A stretch of 64,000 bases of DNA from Bacillota bacterium. Its GTDB lineage: Bacteria > Bacillota > Clostridia > DSM-8532. Below are positions 24,636-34,188 of this stretch, piece by piece. The position numbers and the translations under genes are program-made. Below the pieces are notes generated by a model that made no database searches, had not been told where the DNA came from, and saw only the letters and a program-made list of their open reading frames with translations. The DNA lies in NCBI GenBank assembly GCA_023411795.1, contig JAEYOK010000015.1, forward strand, positions 1 to 64,000, read 5' to 3'. How positions within the stretch are numbered: the first letter of the stretch is position 1; each line of letters opens with the position of its first letter.

Positions 24636-25238
24636 ATGGTTAAAAAGGGCGATGTTGATCCAAAGGAGAAGTTGGATTACTCTGACGGGGTGAATGGAGA
24701 TGAAAACTTAGAAGTCAACCCTGAAGAAGAAACTTCTGCAACAGGCAATAATGCCGATATGGATAAACCAAATGATGAACAGAATGCAGAAGACATAATT
24801 AAAAAGAAGGAAGCGGAATCAAAAGAATTGTTGGATCGTATGCAGCGATTGGCAGCAGAGTATGATAATTTCAGGAAACGGACCCTGAAAGAAAAAGAAA
24901 GGATATATGCAGACACTTTATCCGATGTTGTAGCGAAATTCCTTCCTGTTGCAGACAATTTGGAAAGAGCTCTGAAGGCGGCTGAAAAAGAAGAAGGTCA
25001 AGGGTTGAAAGATGGAGTAACTCTTGTTTACAGACAATTGATTGATGTTTTGGATAAACTCGACGTAAAGCCCATAGAAGCTGTAGGAGCGCCTTTTAAT
25101 CCGGAGCTTCATAATGCTGTTATGCATATTGAGGATGATACACTGGATAATAATATAGTTGTTGAAGAATTTCAAAAGGGCTATATTTATAAGGATGAAA
25201 TAGTAATTCGTCACTCAATGGTAAAAGTGGTAAACTGA
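24636..25238 (+). CDS. grpE: Nucleotide exchange factor GrpE
   Basis: 200 residues. An acidic, disordered N terminus (about 1-50) leads to a long coiled coil (EAESKELLDRMQRLAAEYDNFRKRT) and the beta domain ending YKDEIVIRHSMVKVV. It releases ADP from DnaK. Placed between hrcA and dnaK with normal spacing. Confidence 0.96.
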   Translation: MVKKGDVDPKEKLDYSDGVNGDENLEVNPEEETSATGNNADMDKPNDEQNAEDIIKKKEAESKELLDRMQRLAAEYDNFRKRTLKEKERIYADTLSDVVAKFLPVADNLERALKAAEKEEGQGLKDGVTLVYRQLIDVLDKLDVKPIEAVGAPFNPELHNAVMHIEDDTLDNNIVVEEFQKGYIYKDEIVIRHSMVKVVN

Positions 25239-25288
25239 TAAAATGAATTTTCTTTGATCTTAAATAAATTAACAGGAGAGTGTTTTAA

Positions 25289-27148
25289 ATGGCAAAAGTT
25301 ATAGGAATAGACCTCGGAACAACAAACTCGTGCGTCGCTGTTATGGAAGGCGGCGAGCCCGTAGTTATCGCTAATGCTGAAGGCAATCGAACAACACCGT
25401 CAGTCATTGCATTTTCAAAAACCGGTGAAAGGCTTGTAGGCCAAGTGGCAAAGCGTCAGGCCATAACCAATCCAGAGCGTACAATCAGCTCTATTAAAAG
25501 AGATATGGGAACAGACAGAAAAGTAAAGATTGACGACAGGAATTATACCCCTCAGGAGATTTCTGCAATGGTTCTACAGAAATTAAAATCAGACGCAGAA
25601 GCTTATTTGGGAGAAACGGTGACACAGGCTGTTATAACTGTTCCTGCATACTTCTCTGACGCTCAGCGTCAGGCTACTAAGGACGCAGGTAAAATAGCAG
25701 GTCTGGAAGTACTGAGAATTATTAATGAACCTACTGCTGCAGCACTGGCTTACGGCCTTGACAAAGAGTCCGATCAGAAGATACTTGTATTTGACCTTGG
25801 TGGTGGTACATTTGATGTTTCACTTCTTGAAATAGGGGATGGTGTTTTTGAAGTTTTGGCAACCCACGGAAACAATCGTTTGGGTGGCGATGATTTTGAC
25901 CAAAGAGTAATAGACTGGCTTGCTGATGGCTTTAAGCGTGAAACCGGGATTGACCTGAGAGCTGACAAAATGGCTATGCAACGTTTGAAGGAAGCCGCTG
26001 AGAAAGCTAAAATTGAACTTTCAGGCGTAGCCCAGACAAATATTAACCTACCCTTTATTACTGCTGATGCAACAGGTCCTAAGCATTTGGACATGAACTT
26101 GACAAGGGCAAAATTCGATGAACTGACTGCAGATCTCGTAGAAAAAACTATGGGACCTACCCGTCAAGCTTTATCTGATGCTGGACTTTCACCGAACCAG
26201 GTTGACAAAATCCTGCTGGTAGGTGGATCCACACGTATACCTGCGGTACAGGAAGCAGTTAAGAAATTCCTTGGCAAGGATCCTTTTAAAGGAATTAACC
26301 CCGATGAGTGTGTAGCTGTAGGAGCAGCTATTCAAGCTGGAGTTTTGTCAGGTGAAGTAAAGGATCTGCTCCTTCTTGATGTAACACCGCTGTCACTCGG
26401 TATTGAAACCCTTGGAGGCGTATTCACAAAGCTTATAGATAGGAATACAACCATCCCTTCAAAGAAAAGCCAGGTATTCTCAACTGCAGCAGATGGGCAA
26501 ACCAGTGTTGATATCAAGGTGTACCAGGGCGAACGTGAAATGGCAGCCTACAATAAGCTTCTGGGGAATTTCCAATTGACAGGTATTCCACCGGCTCCTC
26601 GTGGTGTTCCGCAGATTGAGGTTACTTTTGATATTGATGCTAATGGTATTGTCCACGTATCGGCAAAAGACATGGGTACCGGTAACGAACAAAAGATTAC
26701 AATAACAGCCAGCAGCAACCTTACAGATGCAGATATCGATAATGCGGTCAAAGAAGCGGAAAGATTTGCTTCCGAAGATAAAAAGCGGAAAGAAGAAATA
26801 GAGACCCGCAATGAAGCTGATACAATGATTTATCAAACAGAGAAGGCCTTAAAAGAGATGGGCGATAAGTTGAGCTCTGAAGATAAGTCTACAATTGAAG
26901 CTGAAATTAATAAGGTTAAGGAAGCCTTGAAGGGTACTGACAACGCAGCTATTAAACAGGCTACCGAGGGCCTGACCCAAGCATTCTATGGTATATCTCA
27001 GAAGCTATATCAGCAGAATCCCCAAGGTGGGCCGAACCCTGGTGCAGGTTTTAATCCTGGGGCAGGCTTTAATCCTGGTGCTGAGAGCGGTCCACAGGAT
27101 AATGTTTACAATGCTGATTATAAGGTAGTAGACGAAGACGATAAATAA
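25289..27148 (+). CDS. dnaK: Chaperone DnaK (Hsp70)
   Basis: 619 residues. Actin-like ATPase (GIDLGTTNSCVAVMEGG, LVFDLGGGTFDVSLLE, LVGGSTRIPAVQ), the linker region DLLLLDVTPLSLGIETLGG, then substrate-binding and lid domains. The C-terminal tail has a repeated NPGAGF-type Gly/Pro segment and ends in acidic EDDK. RBS AGGAGAG precedes the ATG. Works with GrpE and DnaJ encoded on either side. Confidence 0.98.
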   Translation: MAKVIGIDLGTTNSCVAVMEGGEPVVIANAEGNRTTPSVIAFSKTGERLVGQVAKRQAITNPERTISSIKRDMGTDRKVKIDDRNYTPQEISAMVLQKLKSDAEAYLGETVTQAVITVPAYFSDAQRQATKDAGKIAGLEVLRIINEPTAAALAYGLDKESDQKILVFDLGGGTFDVSLLEIGDGVFEVLATHGNNRLGGDDFDQRVIDWLADGFKRETGIDLRADKMAMQRLKEAAEKAKIELSGVAQTNINLPFITADATGPKHLDMNLTRAKFDELTADLVEKTMGPTRQALSDAGLSPNQVDKILLVGGSTRIPAVQEAVKKFLGKDPFKGINPDECVAVGAAIQAGVLSGEVKDLLLLDVTPLSLGIETLGGVFTKLIDRNTTIPSKKSQVFSTAADGQTSVDIKVYQGEREMAAYNKLLGNFQLTGIPPAPRGVPQIEVTFDIDANGIVHVSAKDMGTGNEQKITITASSNLTDADIDNAVKEAERFASEDKKRKEEIETRNEADTMIYQTEKALKEMGDKLSSEDKSTIEAEINKVKEALKGTDNAAIKQATEGLTQAFYGISQKLYQQNPQGGPNPGAGFNPGAGFNPGAESGPQDNVYNADYKVVDEDDK

Positions 27149-27199
27149 TGAATAACATGGGGAAATCTAGTAGAAGTAGAGATTAAGGTTGTCCCAATT

Positions 27200-27262
27200 A
27201 AGCGTAAAGAAACGGTACGTGTTCCTATTATGTTATTATAGGACATTTACCGTTTTACGCTT
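27200..27262 (+). other. Long imperfect hairpin between dnaK and dnaJ
   Basis: AAGCGTAAA...AACGGTA pairs with TACCGTT...TTACGCTT with a small bulge, and an inner CCTAT/ATAGG helix extends it. No T-run follows. It may protect the dnaK message or lower read-through into dnaJ. Confidence 0.5.
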
Positions 27263-27294
27263 GTAAATAAACGGTCTAATTTGGAGGGTTTAAC

Positions 27295-28440
27295 TTGGCG
27301 GTAAAGAGAGACTACTATGAGGTGCTGGGCGTATCAAAGCAAGCTACCACAGATGATATAAAGAAGGCATACAGAAAGCTTGCTAAACAGTACCATCCCG
27401 ATATGAATCCTGGTGATAAGGAAGCTGAGGCTAAATTTAAAGAAGCTAATGAAGCATACAGTGTATTGAGTGATGATCAAAAACGGTCCACTTATGACCG
27501 TTTCGGACATTCAGCCTTTGACGGAACCGGTGGCGGTGGTGGTTTCGGAGGATTTGAAGGCTTCGGTTTCGGAGGATTGGATGATCTTTTCGAAAGCTTT
27601 ATGGGCGGCGGATTTGGGCGTAGCAGCAATCGAAATAAGAAAAATGAACCAATCCGCGGAAAGGATCTTCAATATGCCGTTGAAGTAACTTTCGTAGAGG
27701 CTGCATTCGGTGTAACAAAAGAATTGCCGATTACAAGATTGCAGACATGTAATACCTGTAGTGGTTCAGGTGCAAAGGCCGGAACTACGGTAGAAAACTG
27801 TAAGAATTGTCAAGGTACAGGTCAGGTTCGTTATACCCAGGCAACACCCTTTGGCCAGTTTGTCAATGTGAAAACCTGTGATGTTTGTCGTGGTGAAGGA
27901 AAAATAATAACCCAACCCTGTGAGACCTGTCACGGAAAAGGCAGAGTCTCTAAAAACCAGAAGATAAGCCTTAACATACCGGCCGGAATTGATGAAGGCC
28001 AGACTATATCGTTAAGAGGTGAGGGTGAATCAGGTCTGAGGGGAGGACCTGCCGGTGACTTGTATGTTTCAATACATATCAAACCTCATGATATATTTAA
28101 GCGTGAAGGCTACGATGTGGTTTGCGATGTGCCCATATCATTTACACAAGCAGCTCTTGGAGCTGAAATTGATATTCCGACTATTGATGGAATTATGAAG
28201 TATACAATACCTGATGGAACACAAACATCAACAGTATTTAAACTTAAAGGTAAAGGGATAAAAAGATTGAGGAGTAATTCCCGTGGAGATCAGTATATAA
28301 GAGTTATTGTTGAGGTACCGACAAAGCTATCTCAAAAGCAGAAGGATCTCTTGCGTCAGTTTACCGATATCAGCGGTGATGAAGGACTTGATCAGAAAAA
28401 AAGCTTTTTAGATAAAGTCAAGGGCTTATTTAAAGAATAG
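27295..28440 (+). CDS. dnaJ: Co-chaperone DnaJ (Hsp40)
   Basis: 381 residues. TTG start placed 5 nt after GGAGGGT, giving the standard N terminus KRDYYEVLGV. J domain with HPD (residues about 34-36), a Gly/Phe-rich region (about 76-108), four zinc-finger CxxCxGxG repeats (about 147-215; one is CKNCQGTG) and the C-terminal peptide-binding domain. Type I DnaJ; stimulates DnaK ATPase. Confidence 0.97.
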   Translation: MAVKRDYYEVLGVSKQATTDDIKKAYRKLAKQYHPDMNPGDKEAEAKFKEANEAYSVLSDDQKRSTYDRFGHSAFDGTGGGGGFGGFEGFGFGGLDDLFESFMGGGFGRSSNRNKKNEPIRGKDLQYAVEVTFVEAAFGVTKELPITRLQTCNTCSGSGAKAGTTVENCKNCQGTGQVRYTQATPFGQFVNVKTCDVCRGEGKIITQPCETCHGKGRVSKNQKISLNIPAGIDEGQTISLRGEGESGLRGGPAGDLYVSIHIKPHDIFKREGYDVVCDVPISFTQAALGAEIDIPTIDGIMKYTIPDGTQTSTVFKLKGKGIKRLRSNSRGDQYIRVIVEVPTKLSQKQKDLLRQFTDISGDEGLDQKKSFLDKVKGLFKE

Positions 28441-28490
28441 GATTCGCACTCCTAAATTAATGAACAATATGAATTGAAAGAGAGTACTAA

Positions 28491-29435
28491 ATGGAATGGA
28501 TTGAACTCGCTGTTACAACAAGTCAAGAGGCTTCAGAGATTATTGCCGATAAGCTCATGGAAATGGGTGCCAACGGAACCGAATTGATTGATCCCGAGGC
28601 ATTCAGGCAGGTTCTGGAAAACAATAAATATCTGGATTATGCTGATGACGGGTTTATAGACCAATACGGGCATTATGTTGTTATAAAAGCATACTTTGCC
28701 ATTGACCGCGATCCGGTAAAACTTTCGCAGGAGCTACAGATTGTACTTTCCAATCTTGCAAATTATATAGATATAGGACCCGGTGAGATTAAATATACAG
28801 ATAGAGATGATAAAGAATGGAAGGATGTATGGAAACAATACTTCAAGCCTTTCTTGTTTACTGGAAAAATAGTGATTAAGCCCAGCTGGGAAGAATATAA
28901 CCGGAAAGCCGATGAAATAGTTATAGAAATGGATCCCGGTATGGCCTTTGGTACCGGTACTCATGAAACAACCCGCATGTGTGCTCTCCTTGGTGAAAAA
29001 TATGTAAAAAAAGGAGATAAAGTGCTTGATATAGGTTGTGGTACTGCTATTTTAGCTATTTCAGCAGTAAAATTAGGTGCTTCATCTGCCTTTGCATTAG
29101 ATATTGACGACGCTGCAGTTAAGGCTGCACAAGTTAATGTTAGCAATAACGGAGAATCGAGCAAAATCGAGGTAAGATGCGGTGAACTGAAACATATAGA
29201 AAAATCACCTTATGATTTGATTTTTATGAATATTATTGCCGATGTTGTAATCTCATTATCAGAAGAAGTGCGAGATTACGTTAAAAACGGAACCAATATT
29301 ATTCTTTCCGGGATTATTAAGGAACGTAAAGAGGAAGTAAAGAAAGTATATCTCCAAGCAGGCTATAATTTAATAGATGAAATGAATATGGGCGAATGGG
29401 AGGCAATGGTTTTTCGTGCACAGATTCATTGTTGA
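28491..29435 (+). CDS. prmA: Ribosomal protein L11 methyltransferase PrmA
   Basis: 314 residues. SAM-binding motif VLDIGCGTAILAISAVKLG (about 178-196) and the PrmA catalytic-side motif MDPGMAFGTGTHETTRMC (about 148-165). N terminus MEWIELAVTTSQEA is typical. Trimethylates L11. Overlaps rsmE by 20 nt, indicating coupling. Confidence 0.95.
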   Translation: MEWIELAVTTSQEASEIIADKLMEMGANGTELIDPEAFRQVLENNKYLDYADDGFIDQYGHYVVIKAYFAIDRDPVKLSQELQIVLSNLANYIDIGPGEIKYTDRDDKEWKDVWKQYFKPFLFTGKIVIKPSWEEYNRKADEIVIEMDPGMAFGTGTHETTRMCALLGEKYVKKGDKVLDIGCGTAILAISAVKLGASSAFALDIDDAAVKAAQVNVSNNGESSKIEVRCGELKHIEKSPYDLIFMNIIADVVISLSEEVRDYVKNGTNIILSGIIKERKEEVKKVYLQAGYNLIDEMNMGEWEAMVFRAQIHC

Positions 29436-30162
29436 CCCGAACAGTATTCAAAACGGCCAAGTGAAGCTTGAGGGGGATGATCTTAAGCACTTGAGAAAAG
29501 TGCTAAGGTTAGGACCAGGAGATTTGATTAATGTATTCGACGGATGCGGTAAGGAATATGAGGCAAAGGTACTTAATGTTGATAAAGCTTGTGCAATTGC
29601 CGAAATAGTATCCTCATTTCTAACAGATACTGAACCTCAAATAAAGCTAACTTTATTTCAAGGCCTCCCTAAAGGTGAAAAAATGGATCTAATAATCCAA
29701 AAAGGAGTGGAATTAGGGGTTCATAGGTTTATTCCGGTTATTACGGACAGAACGGTAGTGCAGCTGGATAGGAAAGATGGAGAGAAAAAAGCCGAGCGAT
29801 GGTCTAAAATAGCAAGAGAGGCCTCAAAACAGTGCAGGAGAGCATTGGTACCGGAAATATCCGTGCCTCTGAGTTTAGATGAAGCTATAAGTGAATTTGA
29901 GAAGTATGATGCAGTTTTATTACTATATGAGAATGAATCAAAAAAATGTTTGAAAGAAACACTGAAATGTTATACTATTAATAAGATTAAAGACATTGCG
30001 CTTTTTGTGGGACCTGAAGGCGGTTTTACGCCATACGAAGTGGAAAAGTATACAAAATTAGGTTTTGATATTACCAGTTTGGGTGAAAGGATATTAAGAA
30101 CCGAAACGGCAGCAATATCTGTTATTTCAATTATTATGTATGAGATGGGTGAACTAAATTAA
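29416..30162 (+). CDS. rsmE: 16S rRNA (uracil(1498)-N3)-methyltransferase RsmE
   Basis: 248 residues from a GTG inside the prmA 3' end; this start gives the normal MHRFIVDP N terminus. SPOUT fold with a PUA-like N-terminal domain (LKHLRKVLRLGPGD), then RWSKIAREASKQCRR and LFVGPEGGFTPYE plus LGERILRTETAAI that form the SAM knot. Its stop shares one base with the next start. Confidence 0.95.
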   Translation: MHRFIVDPNSIQNGQVKLEGDDLKHLRKVLRLGPGDLINVFDGCGKEYEAKVLNVDKACAIAEIVSSFLTDTEPQIKLTLFQGLPKGEKMDLIIQKGVELGVHRFIPVITDRTVVQLDRKDGEKKAERWSKIAREASKQCRRALVPEISVPLSLDEAISEFEKYDAVLLLYENESKKCLKETLKCYTINKIKDIALFVGPEGGFTPYEVEKYTKLGFDITSLGERILRTETAAISVISIIMYEMGELN

Positions 30163-30539
30163 TGAAGAAGATTACTTTTGTTATTACTGACGATGCTATA
30201 TTTATGCGCACTCTTCTTAGGAAAATTATAGAACAGAACGAAGAATATGAAGTCTTAGGTGAGGCATCTAATGGTCGAGAAGCTATAGAAGCAGCGGAAA
30301 AATATCAACCCGATATTCTGACATTAGATATAACAATGCCGGAGATGGATGGAATTCAGGCTGTTAAAGAAATTCTTAAGGTAAGCCCCAATACCCGAAT
30401 AATAATGGTCTCGGCAATGGGACAGCAGTCCATGGTAATAGAGGCAATAAAACAGGGAGCAAAGGATTTTGTCGTAAAGCCTTTTGATAAATCCAGAGTT
30501 TATCAGTCTATCAGGAATGTTCTTGCGATGGACAATTAA
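30162..30539 (+). CDS. cheY: CheY-like single-domain response regulator
   Basis: 125 residues, receiver domain only. Acidic pair DD at 10-11 (ITDDAIFMR), phospho-acceptor Asp in LTLDITMPEMDG (about 54), switch Ser in MVSAMGQ and conserved Lys in VVKPFD. The sequence is closest to flagellar CheY of Firmicutes. Its start overlaps the rsmE stop by one base, so it is translated with rRNA/protein-modification genes rather than with chemotaxis genes. CheX in this window is a possible phosphatase for it. Confidence 0.88.
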   Translation: MKKITFVITDDAIFMRTLLRKIIEQNEEYEVLGEASNGREAIEAAEKYQPDILTLDITMPEMDGIQAVKEILKVSPNTRIIMVSAMGQQSMVIEAIKQGAKDFVVKPFDKSRVYQSIRNVLAMDN

Positions 30540-30597
30540 CAGCATTCATTGAAACTCGATGCTAGGGATATTCTTGTTATAAGGAGTTTTATTTTTG

Positions 30598-31473
30598 ATG
30601 TTAAGAAGTATGACTGGCTTCGGCCACTGTGAATACACCGAAAATGATATCACTTTTACTGTTGAGATTAAAACGGTTAATCATCGTTACTCAGATATTT
30701 TTTTAAGGATGCCTAAACAATTATCCGCATTGGAAGAAAAGATTCGTTCTTTGATTAATTCCAGGATTCAAAGAGGAAAAATAGATATTTACATAACCTA
30801 CGATAATAAATCCACTGAAGCTCAAGAAGTTATTCTCGATGAGAAGCTAGCTAAAGCATATTGTGATGCCTTAAGAAAAATATCGGAGGAGCTTGGTCTA
30901 AGAGATGATATCTCAGCAACCTCACTTTCCAGGTTTCCTGATATTCTGAAGGTCGAAAAGCAGGACAAAGATGATTTGATTGGCGAAATATTAGAAAAGG
31001 CTGTTAACCTGGCTATAGATGAACTTCTCCAAATGCGTACCAGAGAAGGGGAGAAGCTTAAGGACAGTCTTTTATTCAATCTCTCAGAAATAGAGAAATA
31101 TACCGGACAGATTCGGGATAAAGCACCTCTTGTAGTTAAGGATTATAAAGAGAAGTTAGAGAATAGATTATCTGATTTGATTGATTTACAGAGGATTGAT
31201 CCGGGAAGAATAGCCGCCGAGGTTGCTTTATTTGCTGATAAATGCAGTATTGATGAAGAACTGGTGAGACTAAAGAGTCATATAATGCAGATGCGAGAAA
31301 TGTTGGATAGTGGAAGCCCGGTTGGTAAAAAGGCTGATTTTCTGATACAGGAAATGAATAGAGAAGTTAATACCATCGGCTCAAAAGCAAGTGACCTGGA
31401 GATTACGAGAAATGTTGTTGAGCTTAAGAGCGAAGTGGAAAAGCTTAGGGAGCAAATTCAGAATATTGAATGA
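30598..31473 (+). CDS. YicC-family endoribonuclease-like protein
   Basis: 291 residues; the ATG 12 nt after AAGGAG is preferred over an in-frame TTG one codon earlier. MLRSMTGFGHCEY and the DUF1732 C-terminal segment (KADFLIQEMNREVNTIGSKASD) are the YicC signatures. Relatives act as RNA-degrading or RNA-decay adaptor proteins. Begins the yicC-remA-gmk-rpoZ block conserved in Firmicutes. Confidence 0.92.
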   Translation: MLRSMTGFGHCEYTENDITFTVEIKTVNHRYSDIFLRMPKQLSALEEKIRSLINSRIQRGKIDIYITYDNKSTEAQEVILDEKLAKAYCDALRKISEELGLRDDISATSLSRFPDILKVEKQDKDDLIGEILEKAVNLAIDELLQMRTREGEKLKDSLLFNLSEIEKYTGQIRDKAPLVVKDYKEKLENRLSDLIDLQRIDPGRIAAEVALFADKCSIDEELVRLKSHIMQMREMLDSGSPVGKKADFLIQEMNREVNTIGSKASDLEITRNVVELKSEVEKLREQIQNIE

Positions 31474-31559
31474 TTATGGCTTGAAAGTGGCGGATGATTT
31501 CGCGCTGTTTCAATGGCCACAAAATCGGTAGACAACTGTAACCAAGTGGAGGTTATTTA

Positions 31560-31844
31560 ATGAAGCTAATCAATGTTGGTTTTGGAAACATGGTTTCCGC
31601 AAATAAAATTGTAGCGATTGTCAGTCCTGAATCTGCTCCGATAAAGAGAATTATTCAAGAAGGAAGGGAACGGGGAGTTTTAATTGACGCCACCTATGGC
31701 AGACGAACCCGTGCTGTGATAATTACTGAAAGTGATCATGTTATTCTCTCAGCATTGCAGCCTGAAACTGTTGGACATAGATTAGAAGAACCGGAAGCTA
31801 TTTCGCCAATTGATTCAAAGTTAGAACAGGGGGAGGAATTATGA
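31560..31844 (+). CDS. remA: RemA/DUF370 regulator
   Basis: 94 residues. MKLINVGFGNMVSANKIVAIV and the basic GRRTRAVI motif are those of RemA, a small DNA-binding regulator of biofilm matrix genes in Bacillus. Strong RBS (AAGTGGAGG). Its end overlaps gmk by 4 nt (ATGA), the usual arrangement. Confidence 0.93.
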   Translation: MKLINVGFGNMVSANKIVAIVSPESAPIKRIIQEGRERGVLIDATYGRRTRAVIITESDHVILSALQPETVGHRLEEPEAISPIDSKLEQGEEL

Positions 31845-32458
31845 GCCCCGGGCTGCTGATAGTTGTATCCGGACCTGCCGGAGTTGGCAAGGGTAGTATA
31901 GTTCGTAAAATTGTAGAATACGATGATAATGTTGTATTATCGATCTCCGCAACCTCCAGATTACCCAGAGCGACAGAAATTGAAGGTGTAAACTACTTTT
32001 TTAAGACCAGAGAACAATTTGAAGAGATGATAAAAAATGATGATCTTATTGAATGGGTAGAGTACTGCGGAAACTACTATGGAACTCCAAAACATCTGGT
32101 TTGCAAAGAAGTCGAAAAGGGTCATGTAGTCATCCTTGAAATTGAGGTGGAAGGAGCCCATAATGTAAGAAGGTTGTTTCCCGATTGTGTATTATGCTTT
32201 ATAATTCCCCCCGATTTTGATGAACTGGAAAAAAGGCTCAGGGGCAGGGGAACAGAGAGCGAGGAATCTATAAAGGCAAGATTAGCCAGAGCTAATGAAG
32301 AATTTAAGCTTATTGATAAATATGATTATTTGATTATAAATGACAGTATTGAAAATGCTGCAGAAAGATTTTTCAGCATTATACAATCTGAACGTATGAG
32401 GACATCAAGGAATCAAGTAATAATAAATAATTTTAAGAATTTAAATAGGAGTGAATAG
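31841..32458 (+). CDS. gmk: Guanylate kinase
   Basis: 205 residues. P-loop SGPAGVGKGS (10-19), GMP-binding residues in SATSRLPRATEIEGVNYFF and lid region RLRGRGTESEESI. Converts GMP to GDP, downstream of the purine pathway encoded earlier in the window. Note RLPRATEIEG, with Leu where most enzymes have Thr-Arg-x-Pro-Arg spacing variants; the fold is otherwise standard. Confidence 0.96.
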   Translation: MSPGLLIVVSGPAGVGKGSIVRKIVEYDDNVVLSISATSRLPRATEIEGVNYFFKTREQFEEMIKNDDLIEWVEYCGNYYGTPKHLVCKEVEKGHVVILEIEVEGAHNVRRLFPDCVLCFIIPPDFDELEKRLRGRGTESEESIKARLARANEEFKLIDKYDYLIINDSIENAAERFFSIIQSERMRTSRNQVIINNFKNLNRSE

Positions 32459-32461
32459 ACT

Positions 32462-32719
32462 ATGATTTATCCCCCGATGGCATTACTGTTAAATAAGGTA
32501 GACAGCCGTTACACATTGGTAATTGTAGCCGCAAAACGTGCGCGCATGCTGACAAATGGAGCTATGAAGCTCACAAACGTAAATTCGGAGAAGGATGTTA
32601 CTCTGGCTATCAACGAGATTGCCGAGAATAAGATTACTTACCATAAGGTTAAAAAACAGTATCCGACTCACGAAAATATGGTCGAGGCCTCGCTGAACAG
32701 TGTTGAGGACCAAGTCTAA
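32462..32719 (+). CDS. rpoZ: RNA polymerase omega subunit
   Basis: 85 residues, 3 nt after gmk. MALLLNKVDSRYTLVIVAAKRARML matches the omega N-terminal helices that bind beta-prime. Longer than minimal but usual for clostridia. Supported by the gmk-rpoZ order. Confidence 0.93.
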   Translation: MIYPPMALLLNKVDSRYTLVIVAAKRARMLTNGAMKLTNVNSEKDVTLAINEIAENKITYHKVKKQYPTHENMVEASLNSVEDQV

Positions 32720-32754
32720 TTCTAGGATTAGCATGCAATAGGAGGAATATAAAA

Positions 32755-34143
32755 ATGCAATTTGAAAAAACCATGGAAAAAGTTGTAGCGCTTTGTAAAA
32801 ACCGTGGGTTTATCTATCAGGGTTCAGAGATCTATGATGGACTTGCCAATACATGGGATTATGGGCCTTTAGGCGTTGAATTTAAGAATAATGTTAAAAA
32901 AGCATGGTGGAAAAAATTTATTCAGGAAAATCCATATAATGTAGGTGTGGATTGCGCTATTCTGATGAATCCCCAAGTCTGGGTAGCTTCTGGTCATGTT
33001 GGGGGTTTTTCTGATCCCTTAATAGATTGTAAGCAATGTAAAACAAGGCATAGAGCAGATAAGCTTATAGAAGATTTTAATAAAGACAATAACATAGAAA
33101 TGGCCGTAGATGGTATGGCAAACGATGCCATGACAGCATACTTAAAAGAAAAGAATATTCCATGCCCTGATTGCGGTGGTCATGATTTTACCGAAATAAG
33201 AAAATTTAATCTAATGTTTAAGACCTTTCAGGGTGTTACCGAGGACTCAAAAAATGAGATTTTTTTAAGACCGGAAACAGCTCAAGGAATATTTGTTAAC
33301 TTCAAAAATGTTCAAAGAACGACTCGTAAAAAAATACCTTTCGGTATAGGACAGATTGGTAAATCTTTCAGGAATGAAATCACTCCCGGTAATTTCACAT
33401 TCAGAACCAGAGAGTTCGAACAAATGGAGTTGGAGTTTTTCTGCGAACCGGGAACCGATTTGGATTGGTTCTATTATTGGAAGGATTTTTGTAAAAATTG
33501 GCTATTAAATCTCGGAATTAAAGAAGAGAATATTAAAATGCGGGATCATGCCAAGGAAGAACTTTCTCATTACAGTAAGGCTACTACTGACATTGAGTTC
33601 AAATTTCCATTCGGTTGGGGCGAGCTATGGGGTATAGCCGACAGGACTGACTTTGATTTAAAACAGCATATGGAACATGCAAAAGAGGATTTATCTTATT
33701 TTGATCCAAATAAGAACGAAAAATATGTTCCATATTGTGTTGAACCGTCACTTGGGGCTGACCGTGTGGCATTGGCGTTCTTGTGTGACGCATATGATGA
33801 GGAAGAAGTTGCAGAGGGAGATGTTAGAACTGTACTAAGACTCCATCCGGCTCTTGCCCCTGTTAAAGTGGCAGTGCTTCCTCTTTCAAAGAAGCTGTCG
33901 GATGAAGCCTTTAAGGTATATGAGAACTTGAGCAAGGAATTTGTCTGTGAATTTGATGAGACAGGTTCTATTGGTAAACGATACAGAAGGCAGGATGAGA
34001 TAGGAACGCCATTCTGTATAACCTTTGATTTTGATTCTCTGGAAGACAGTTGCGTAACAATACGCGAACGTGATACAATGCAACAGGTTAGAATTCCTAT
34101 TAAAGAATTAATAGATTATTTTAAGGATAAGTTAAGTTTTTAA
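32755..34143 (+). CDS. glyQS: Glycyl-tRNA synthetase (single-chain type)
   Basis: 462 residues, class II homodimeric form. Motifs GLANTWDYGPLGVEFKNN (about 29), the FRNEITPGNFTFRTREFEQMELEFF region (motif 2, about 206) and GADRVALAFL (motif 3, about 334), with an anticodon-binding C-terminal domain. A CxxC...CPDCGG pair (about 92 and 139) may bind zinc. RBS GGAGGAA. No T-box is visible in the 35-nt gap before it. Confidence 0.96.
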   Translation: MQFEKTMEKVVALCKNRGFIYQGSEIYDGLANTWDYGPLGVEFKNNVKKAWWKKFIQENPYNVGVDCAILMNPQVWVASGHVGGFSDPLIDCKQCKTRHRADKLIEDFNKDNNIEMAVDGMANDAMTAYLKEKNIPCPDCGGHDFTEIRKFNLMFKTFQGVTEDSKNEIFLRPETAQGIFVNFKNVQRTTRKKIPFGIGQIGKSFRNEITPGNFTFRTREFEQMELEFFCEPGTDLDWFYYWKDFCKNWLLNLGIKEENIKMRDHAKEELSHYSKATTDIEFKFPFGWGELWGIADRTDFDLKQHMEHAKEDLSYFDPNKNEKYVPYCVEPSLGADRVALAFLCDAYDEEEVAEGDVRTVLRLHPALAPVKVAVLPLSKKLSDEAFKVYENLSKEFVCEFDETGSIGKRYRRQDEIGTPFCITFDFDSLEDSCVTIRERDTMQQVRIPIKELIDYFKDKLSF

Positions 34144-34188
34144 TTATTTATGGAGCGTTTGCTTCTAATATACAGGAGGTTGAATTAA

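Noticed and set aside
26480..26836. 118-residue antisense frame within dnaK
   Set aside because: Shadow of a highly conserved gene; no ribosome site, and its composition reflects dnaK codon use read backwards.
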